From contig CM119266.1 in the NCBI GenBank assembly GCA_051294375.1, positions 8,022,606 through 8,086,605 on the forward strand: DNA of 64,000 bases, read 5' to 3'. The position numbers and the translations under genes were made by a program. The notes beneath the pieces were generated by a model. It did no database searches, had not been told where the DNA came from, and worked only from the letters and a program-made list of their open reading frames with translations. Of this stretch, positions 17,696 to 64,000 are shown one piece after another. The stretch is from Paraspadella gotoi (Eukaryota > Chaetognatha). Positions within the stretch are counted from its first letter, which is position 1. Each line of letters opens with the position of its first letter.

Positions 17696-20124
17696 CGTTG
17701 ATGACGACAGCAACCACGACGAAAGAATATGCAAAGCAGACTTCTTTGTTACCTCGCTTTGAACGTTTCAAACAAAAGACAAAAAGAATAACGTAAGTTA
17801 AAACAACTTCAATCTTAAAATGAGAAAGTGAACAATCAAAGCAGAAGCTGGCAGTAAAGGCTACAATTTACATCAAGAGCGAAATCGACAGGAAAACGAG
17901 TCAACAGTAGTCTTTATTAGATTTTGCAGTTCTTCAAAATTTTACATTGAAAGGTTCAATGTATCAATGTATCAAAACACGAAGTAGTCGTAAACTTTAA
18001 TAAAGGTGTTTATTTCTTCCCACGTTATTAATAAAATTAAATTTCCCACTAGGTCCTCCAATTAGGCTTTTATTAGGTGATTTTAAGCACATGTACCTAT
18101 TTTGTACGAATTATATTAAATGAAATATTACTCAGATAAAATGAAGTTTATTGAGTAAAGTTATGAAAAAGACTGCAACGTTATTTTTTTTCGGAGAAAA
18201 AGGCTCTGAAAATTTTAATTTGTTCAGTCAGTTTCACCTTTTTACTATGCAAAAAAATTTAATATTACTCTATACCCCATATATTAATCTTTTAATATTT
18301 ATTTATAAATAGGAAAGGCTAATTTTTTTTATTTTTAAAATCAGATTCAGGAAGCTTGTAAAAAGTTGTCCACACAAAGTATAATTCTTTTCTCGATATT
18401 TTGATCAAAACTGGGTGATAAATATTTTGATAATTTTATTACTTTTTATTAATTTTGACCAAGAAAGCATAAGAATTTTTGAAAGTCGTCGTTATATTTT
18501 TTATTTATCTTTTTATGCTCTATCAGAATCCATCAAAAAAGTTAGGATTGATTAAAACTTTTTTATCATTATACTATTGTAATTTTGATAGCATTAAAAT
18601 CGAACTTTTTTAAAAATTCTCTTTTTACCTAAAAGTAGACTTCAAGATTAAAGTTGTGAAGCCCCGCTCCTATTGAATTTGATTTTATAGTAGATTAAAA
18701 CTTAAAATATGACTTGGATCAGTCCAAGAATAGATATAACCTTTATTTTAGGGGAAAAAATTAATATACCGAATTGTGAAGCCGTGAACTGTGCTCTGTG
18801 CACTGAGCAACGCAATTTTTACCAACCATTTATTTTTTTAGGTGAAAACAAGTTGTCCCTTTTTCGCGAGAGAGACAAAGAAGCAAAAACCAAAATCGAG
18901 CAAGCTTATTTAGAAAAAAAAATTGAAGTATCAAAAAATAAAACAAACACTGGAGACTCGATAAAAAAAGGTTTTTCCAATTTTTAACAAAATTAACATT
19001 TCGCTATGTGAGACAGAAAAGTCAAAAATGATTATTAATCATTTCCTTTTTGATTTATTTTTAATAAAATCTCAAATCCAGCTGCGAGTTTTCCGATCTC
19101 TCTTCCTCCCGCTGCTCACCTTCTCCTCCTTCTTTATGCATTTTGCATAAATCTTCGTCATCTTCTGGGAGAGCGCTGACTTAATGTAATTCAACCTTTG
19201 TCCTAAGTTTTCTCCAAGTCCTCATGGGAAATGAAGAAAGAGAGAGACGTAGAGAGGAGAGAGAGAGGGGTGGGGAAGAGAGAATCTGAGAGGAGAGAAA
19301 GAGAAGAAAGTGTAATGAAAAAGAATGAAGGCCATAAAACAGTTTTATTGATTCGATATTTTTTTGGGTGGAAAAGCTGATCAGATGAAATCTACGCTTT
19401 CGTCGGAAGCCGTAATTTAATCTGGAAAGAATAATGCTTATTATAAGAGTTTAACAGAATTATTCTCGAAAACGAGGCTTACTCAGGATTCCTGACGAAT
19501 ACCTAACTACCTAACTACCTAACTAATAACTAGTAATATCTCGAAATAAAATGGGACATGAGGTCGGGTACGTTTAATCCCGTTGTCGCCGCTTCAGTTG
19601 GTCATAAAAAATATGTTCGTTCTCATTAATCATGGTGATTTATCTTAGTCTTTCTAAGTGATATTTCCTTCTGATTAATCATCAAATGAAAGATCTTTCG
19701 CTTCACTTTCTCTATAATTTTTATTTTTATTTCCTTTCTCTTTTTTATACCCTTTCTCTTTCCCTACTTTGGTCTTGTGGAAAAACACCACAACCAAAAC
19801 TCAAGATAAAAAAACGCATTGCTTTCCCGAGTTACTTTCAAAAAAAGAGAGAAGTTTTCTTCAGCTTTGGTTTTTATTACTTAAAAATCACGAATACAAA
19901 TATACAATGACGATGAGGGAGCGGGGTAAAATTATGACAGATTCACTTGGATGACTAGTTTTTTTTATAAATTAACGAGAAACGTTGATGGAGAAGGATC
20001 TCTTTGCATTTAGTTAAATATTACAAAAACCGGTGCGATATTTGGCTCTTGTCCAAAGTCTGGACGTTTAATATAGTAATTATAAGTAATGACAGACAGT
20101 CATCCTGTCCGCGCTTTTCTTTTC
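17696..20124. other. Intergenic region upstream of protease and downstream of HYDIN
   Basis: This holds the protease 5' flank and the HYDIN 3' flank. A 92-codon reading at 18709-18987 (+) is AT-rich, Lys/Asn-heavy and has no splice or domain support, so I do not call it. A minus-strand ATTAAA at 20067-20072, about 55 bases past the HYDIN stop, is a plausible poly(A) signal. A short run of CTAACTAC units is at about 19505-19530. Confidence 0.5.
20067..20072 (-). terminator. Candidate HYDIN poly(A) signal (ATTAAA)
   Basis: The commonest variant hexamer, on the minus strand, about 55 bases after the HYDIN stop; no AATAAA is closer. Confidence 0.45.
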
Positions 20125-58076
<37,952 letters not shown>

Positions 58077-59342
58077 CTGAGGTGGGGAAGGGGTGAGGAG
58101 AAGGATGGGTGAGGTAAAGATGAGGGTCTTTAAAGGTAACCAAATCACTCTCTTTACTCTTTTTCCAAGCTTTGCGTCAAAGGAGTAAATATTTCTCCTG
58201 ACGTGTATTTTGAGACAGAATAAACGCCCCCCAGGAAAAAAAATAGGAAAAACGTTATTTTAAAAAGAAATAAAAACGTTACGAATATTTAAGGAAAACA
58301 AGACGATAGATTTTGATGAAAAAAAGGAAAAAAACAGGAAAGAGACGTTAAACCGGGTCACGTGACCACCCGCGGCCCAATTCCGAGAAAATTAAAGCGG
58401 CGAATATCTCGAACGAATTATTAAGGGGAGACCGGAAAGTTTTAAGGGAAAGATTAAAAGTTAGGAAAATATTTGCTTTAAAAAAATTAAGAGGAAATTG
58501 GCTTTTTGACTTTCTTTATACGTATATTGAGCGAGGTCGACTGGCGATGGTGGACAGTTGGAGAGTAGAGATCGGAAAGGAGAGTAGTAGAGAAAGAAAT
58601 TTAAAAGATGAACAGAATGGACTAAGGGATGAGGTTGATGAGTACAGCATAAAATCACAGAAAGAAGAAAAAATAAATGAGAGTGAGGAATGAAAACCAG
58701 GTTTGCGCCAAGTAAATACAAATACAAATACAAATGGGCGATCAAAGTAGAAAGATCGACCCCGATTTGAAAACTCGTTAACCCGACGCTATAAAAAAAA
58801 GAAAAAAGAAACCCACGCGATTTTCTCTTTTAATTCTTTTTGATGGTTTAAAGATTAGGACGGCATCCCAGGAAACATCCTTTAAGCCTTCGGGTACCTT
58901 TGGGGTTCTTTTGTTTTGTTTTTGTTGTTTTTTTTATTCTTTAATTTAGCCAACAAACAAGGGGGAAAAAGAAAAAAAGAGATCCAATTTTTTTACAGTG
59001 ACCTCCCGCCCTGCCCCCCTCAGCGAAGAGGAGAAAATAAGCAAAGAAAACTAGACCACGAATTTAATTTTTAAAAAAATAAAAAAATAGAAAAAATAAA
59101 ATTTGTCTTTCGAGATGAATTAATTTTATTTTATCTTCTTGCTTTTTCCCAGGACATTCTTTGACACCCCACCCATCACCTGACGTACATACAACTTATG
59201 TTAACAAGATCCAGGGAGAGACGGCATTTTCATTAACCCCCTTACAACAAAACTTTTAATGACATCATGTTTTTTTAATTTTTTACTGACAGTTTAAAAT
59301 AAAAAAGAATTCCTCATTTTAAACAAGAACATGCTCTACATT

Positions 59343-59465
59343 TTTTATTTAATATAATGGTAGCGTAGTTGGCATTCTGGATGAGTATAATTTGTCCTAC
59401 ATCTGCGTCAGATGTCGGTACCGTATCCCCGGTTCGACTGGGCGGAGTCAGCCGCAGTCCGCGAA
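59343..59465 (+). pseudogene. Possible tRNA-like element with A and B boxes
   Basis: TGGTAGCGTAGTTGGC fits the pol III A box and CCGGTTCGACTGG about 75 bases on resembles the B box. The sequence between has an ACATCTG/CAGATGT stem with a 3-base loop instead of a normal anticodon arm, so this is more likely a SINE head or relic than a tRNA. Confidence 0.3.
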
Positions 59466-62400
59466 GAGGAGAAAAAAATCGTGGCATTCATTAAATAAAA
59501 CCATAATCGTTGGGGGCAGAGGAGGTTAAAGGGCGTTTAAGGGGATTTTTTAAGAGGAACGAGAAGATGAAAAGAGTAAAAAATTATTAATAAATGATAG
59601 AGAATTTATAGGCAAGTGTAAACCGCTACAATATTAAAAGAGTTATGAAGAGGTCGGTGGTGGAAGAGGATTTGGCATCCGGCGCCGAAGAGTCCCTCAT
59701 TCCGTCGACTGAATTCGTGCACGAAGTGAAGAGGCCGCCCAAAACCCCGTAGCCGCCTCGGCCGCTTCGGCCGCCCTCAACCGGCCAAGGTCGAGTCCGT
59801 GAAAAAGAAAAAGCAAAAACAGGAAAGGAAAATAGAAAAAAAGAAATATTGCGCTGACGACGGTGATTCCCGAAATTAAAGAACAAGGGATTTCCTTAAC
59901 GTAAGAGAAGATAGAGATAGAGTCGTGAAAAGAAGGAGAGAGAGGTAATGACGGAGCGCCGGGCGAACTTCGAGGCCGCCGATACCTTCAGTCAGGGTTG
60001 AAAACTCCTTGGAAAAGAAAAGAATGAAGACCGAATCTTAGTTTTCAAGGACGAGAGAGGAGGGAGGGAGCTAAGAGGTAAGAAGTGGAAGAAAGGGGGG
60101 GTAAGGTCGGGATCCCCTAGTTTACATTCTTTAAGGGAAACCATGAATCTCTTTAGCTTTCGAGTCCAAAACTCAAACAAAAGATCAGATTTAAAGGTCG
60201 ACCTTCTCCCCTTTAATCCTCTTCAAACGCCGACTTTTTACGTTTTTACATTTTTTACGGATGTTCGACCCGAGTAAATTTGACGCGAGGCTATAATAAA
60301 ACGGTCGAAGGAAAGAAGCCTCTGACTTTTGGGTTCGGGTTGTAAAGACTTTTCTGGTTTCGAAACCATTTTGCAAGGCCTAGAGTTGACTGACGAAGGT
60401 GTAACGAGGATAAAAAAACGGCAAATGAAAACATTTAATCAGTAAATCAGGACCTTAATAAATAAAATATGTTACACAAATAACCAAATGGGGAAATGTT
60501 CAAAGCAAGTCAACTGAATCTCGAAGAATTAACGATTGGGATCAACGACCGGAGACCCAAGTTTATTTCTTCCCGAATCCGAACTGAAATCAAACTTTTG
60601 ACGAACGCGAAAAAACGGGATCCCCGGGGCTCTTGATCTTGATGCGCCGCCGACGCCGGCTCGCTCTATCGAACTGACTTTATGCGACAATTTTATTTCA
60701 TTTTTTTATTTAATATAAAATATCAAAGTTGGCGCAGGCGAATATCATCACGCGAAGTCACATCACATTACGATGACATAAACTGATAAAGTTGATGAAA
60801 TGAGTTTTATTCTTCCCCTCTTTTTGTTATTCCCCTTTTCCTGCCAATCCAGATAAATAATCCTCCGAAAGCATCCCTTTCTCCAAAAAATAGGTCACTG
60901 CCCCAACTTCCCTCTTCTTTACCATATAAACACTCATTACCCACTCTTTATTTCCCCATCTCTCCCACCCTCTGAAATGGGTCACCGACTGACCTCGAAT
61001 CCGCGGAAAAGTTTTCTCGCTCACTAGTTTCTCCATACATAGTTTTCCTCCAAAAGACGGTTCCTTAACCCCATCTCTTTCCCTATTCCTACACGAATCC
61101 CTGCTTTTCACCCTTTCTCCGCACCCTCCAACTCTTGCTTCGCCCACCAAATCTTCCCGCAACCCTCAGACTTCTCTTCTCAATTGCGACCCACAAAAAA
61201 GTGTTTAACGATTTTGTTTCGTCTAAAAATCCCTGTCGCCGGAAGTAAAGTGTCTCGTCAACGGATTGCACGACTATGTGAGTCCCATTGCGCCAGTAGG
61301 TCTCGGCCTAATCTCCGACTTCATCGAAGGCCGGCGCGACCAACTCTCCTCACGACCACCGGATTGATTGACAGCCACGCGGATAATTGGAGGAACGGAA
61401 TGTTTCGTCGTCGTCGTTGCGGTCGTCGTTGGCCACCGAACGACGATAAAACCATTAATAACGAAGCGCATAATGGCCGCGCGGTTATGAGCCAAGATCT
61501 GAGATTGTTAAACGCCAGAGATTGTGGCGGTAAATAGAAGAGTCCCTTCACACCTCTCGTGATATACAATGTCACTTTCGACTCCTCATTTTATCTTAGA
61601 TTTTCCACGAGTAAATAAAAATAATAATTTACGTTCTTCAATCATATTCTTATCCAAGACATCACAAAACTTTACTTTTTTAGCCGCCAAGTCTAATAAA
61701 ACTAGCTTATCCCCGTGATATTAACCTGATCTTTGACAGCACGACAACATTTACCTTTTAATCCCTATTTAAATCTAATGCCTTAAATTCCGTACGACAT
61801 TCTCCGCTCCTTCCCTTCTTCCTAAAATCAGCTGCTGGACCTTTTTCATCGAAAACTAAGAGATTTACTAATTTACACTAAGAATTTTTGAAATTTTTCC
61901 TCTTTGCCAATATTTTTTTTATTTGAAACCCGAGGGATAAGGCTGGATTTTTTTCCCCGAGTACAAATAGTGGCCATAAGATTACAACCCCGTCCCATTA
62001 TTTGCAGTTTGGGTTATTATTCTCCCGAATTGTAATGAGTTTTCTTCTTCAGTCTTGTAATTTGAAATTTTTTTGTAAGATTGTCTATTGTGGCTGAATA
62101 AATGTTAACTGTAATATTTTTTCAATTATATATTTTTTTTGATATTTCAACTAAGATAAGTATTGTATTGAATCGACATTATGAGATATCCTGTGAAACT
62201 TCTTCATTCCTCAACCGTCGCTTCAATTACATTTTAAATCTTGACAATTACGATGACGACGATAACGATGAAAGAGACGACGACCACGACGCCGATAGGT
62301 TTGTGCGGATGACCGAGAGTAGCCTTTCGCCGACTTTCGAGGATACAGTGGTCGGCTGGGGGAGCGAAAGATGAAGAGATAGAGGGGGAGAGAGACAGTG

Positions 62401-62726
62401 TGCGTTTGAGATAAATCTGACTTTCGCGTTGACCAACGCGACCCTAGGAAAAACATCGCTCCTCGAGGAGGAAGAAGAGGAGGAGGCGAAGGATGAGGAG
62501 GAAAAAATAACTCGAGGCGAAATTGACTCGCGACCGAATTTCGAGTTTTTCTCTCTCGCGTTTGAAATGTATTGGCGCGGAAAAGAAAAGCGAAAACAAG
62601 AGGCTCTTGTCAAAACAATCGGGAGATAGAGAGAGAGACAGTGAGACCGAGGGAGAGATGGATGGGCTGTAAGATCGCGACATAGACGATCGCACCCAAC
62701 GTCCGTTTCGCGGGGGTGAAAGTGAA

Positions 62727-62738
<12 letters not shown>

Positions 62739-62813
<75 letters not shown>

Positions 62814-62814
62814 C

Positions 62815-62849
<35 letters not shown>
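62739..62849. repeat. (GA)n microsatellite upstream of the 63071 gene
   Basis: Interrupted (GA)n of about 110 bases. Confidence 0.9.
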
Positions 62850-63070
62850 TCTCGCGTCGTCGTCCTCTTTTTCGTCGTCGCTCTCATCGTCGTCATTTCC
62901 ATTGATTTTCGCGTTCGATGGTGAAAACTTTTTTTTTTCGCGCTGATAAAAAACGAAGATATTTTTTCCTTTTTTTCCTACCAAAAATAAAAATTTAAAA
63001 CGAACAGAAGAAGAAAATTAAATAAAAACTTAATAAAAAAGACAAGGAAAAACGCTTCTTATTAAAAACG

Positions 63071-64000
63071 ATGATTTCGTTTCTTTTCTCCGCGAAATCG
63101 CGACTTTTTTTTCTTCTTTACTTTTTCGTCATCGGAAAATCGAATTCGGACGTCGAAATCTCCAAGGACGTCAACGACGGAAGCGACAACATCAACGACA
63201 GAATCGCTGCAGAAGTACAGCGCGATTCCATATCAGGTAGGATAATGTGAGCTTTCAAATAAAATTTCCTTTGAGGAGCGCATTTCATAAAAAAAGCATC
63301 AAACCGAGTGGAAAGCCCATTGTACTAAAACGCTTTTTCGAAGAAAAAAAAAGATAAGCCTAAAAAAACTTCAAAATTAAATCATTAAAACATTTTTTTA
63401 TCTTGCAAGTAAATAAAAAAAAATAATCGAAACCAATAAAAATAGTCGCATTCCCTATTTTTCCATTCAACTCTCTCCTTACCCTGCTTCACCTCACCTT
63501 GATCTCATCCACCACCGGATTAGGCTCCCGTCTCGGCGACAGATTCGGCGTCGATTTCGACAACTACGACGCCGACGTCGTCGCCGCCGCGATCGACATC
63601 TATGGCGACGAATATGACGCGCCGACGCCTGGCGACAACGAAGACCGAGTCGTCGGCGCCGGGGCCGTCTCGAGCCGCACGGAAGACGCCGGCGCCGCCG
63701 AGGGAATTCCTCCCGGTCTCGGATCGGGGAGAAGCCGGGACAACGATGTTATCGAGGGAAAAAGAGGGGCGCCGCCGGCGTCGCCCGAGGAAGATGAGGA
63801 GGAAGAGGCGCGGCGCCTGAGGGAGCATTTCATGAAGATGCGATTGGCGCTGCAGCAGCGGGGAGAGTTGGAGCGACTGCGTCAACGGGCAGAGATAGAG
63901 CGTCAAAAGCGAATTCGGGGGTCTTCGCAGGCGGCGCCGCCCAGAAAGCGGTCAGGCGGCGCCGGTGGTGGCGGAAACCAAAATCGTCGCTTTCCTAAAT
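63071..64000 (+). CDS. Unrecognised secretory-pathway protein, 5' part only
   Basis: Exon 1 (63071-63236) starts ATG and gives MISFLFSAKSRLFFLLYFF, a typical signal peptide or anchor, followed by an acidic Asn/Asp stretch (NSDVEISKDVNDGSDN). The donor TCAG/GTAGGA and acceptor GATTAG/GCTCCC join at phase 1 to an exon starting at 63524 that stays open to the window end. That exon encodes an acidic, Gly/Pro-rich region (FDNYDADVVAAAIDIYGD), then EEDEEEEARRLREHFMKMRL and a charged helix (LERLRQRAEIERQKRI), then Gly/Arg-rich sequence. No family recognised. GC-rich codon use agrees with the other genes here. The 5' UTR and promoter would lie just downstream of the (GA)n tract. Confidence 0.6.

Larger units (their letters stand above)
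58077..63070. other. Region upstream of visible HYDIN, no confident gene
   Basis: I searched both strands for ASH-like HYDIN exons and found none. Weak candidates on the minus strand are about 59626-59790, ending SSAPDAKSSSTTDLFITLLIL at a stop, like a GPI-anchor tail, and 60541-60690, an open stretch with RRRRRIKIKSPGDPVF in one frame. The GC-rich patch 61180-61530 lacks splice support and could be a promoter. A 111-codon ORF at 60827-61162 (-) is intact but has no features. Confidence 0.4.

Noticed and set aside
18709-18987. 92-codon AT-rich open frame
   Set aside because: Lys/Asn/Ile-rich composition of AT-rich intergenic DNA, with no splice, domain or conservation support.
61184-61537. 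117-codon Arg-rich frame on the plus strand
   Set aside because: Frames are open on both strands in a short GC-rich patch with no splice partners; a promoter-like region is as likely.

Overview
This window is nuclear DNA of a multicellular animal, most likely an invertebrate with motile cilia. The evidence is: split genes with GT-AG introns, eukaryotic tRNA genes (one with a tRNA intron), dense (GA)n/(CT)n microsatellites, a tRNA-derived SINE, and a very large gene whose exons read as HYDIN, the ciliary central-apparatus protein. A peptide receptor resembling the DMSR/FMRFamide group suggests a protostome, but this is inference. There is no bacterial, viral or CRISPR signature. Coding exons are GC-rich and introns AT-rich, so exons could be read by frame, splice sites and phase. 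Boundaries are hand-read and may be off by a base or a few.

Layout. 1-5642: AT-rich, repeat-laden, no gene supported. 5643-11560 (+): an 11-exon seven-transmembrane receptor, 660 residues, all intron phases consistent. 12549-17695 (-): an 8-exon secreted trypsin-fold serine protease, 317 residues, tail-to-tail with the receptor; a minisatellite lies in its largest intron. 17696-20124: no gene supported. 20125-58076 (-): HYDIN, 89 exons read by eye, about 5,650 residues. It runs from the equivalent of roughly residue 1,090 of the human protein to the stop codon, so the N-terminal fifth is not in view. 58077-63070: no confident gene. 63071-64000 (+): the first two exons of an unrecognised secretory-pathway protein, running off the end.

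HYDIN introns hold other genes: a 71-residue single-pass membrane microprotein on the opposite strand (32627-32923), a tRNA-His / tRNA-Tyr fragment / tRNA-Tyr / tRNA-Ser cluster (22877-23441), and three tRNA-Glu genes. Two more tRNA-Glu copies sit in the receptor and protease introns. The protein genes do not form a pathway. Within HYDIN, exons encode serial ASH-type immunoglobulin-like domains, an adenylate-kinase-like P-loop domain in the middle, and Lys-rich or acidic linkers much longer than in the human protein.

Points most worth checking: three GC-AG introns, one per multi-exon gene; (CT)n tracts placed just before acceptors and (GA)n tracts just after donors; a 99-codon phase-0 insert exon in the last HYDIN domain with a stop just past its donor; the nested microprotein; and two reading-frame discontinuities in HYDIN linkers.
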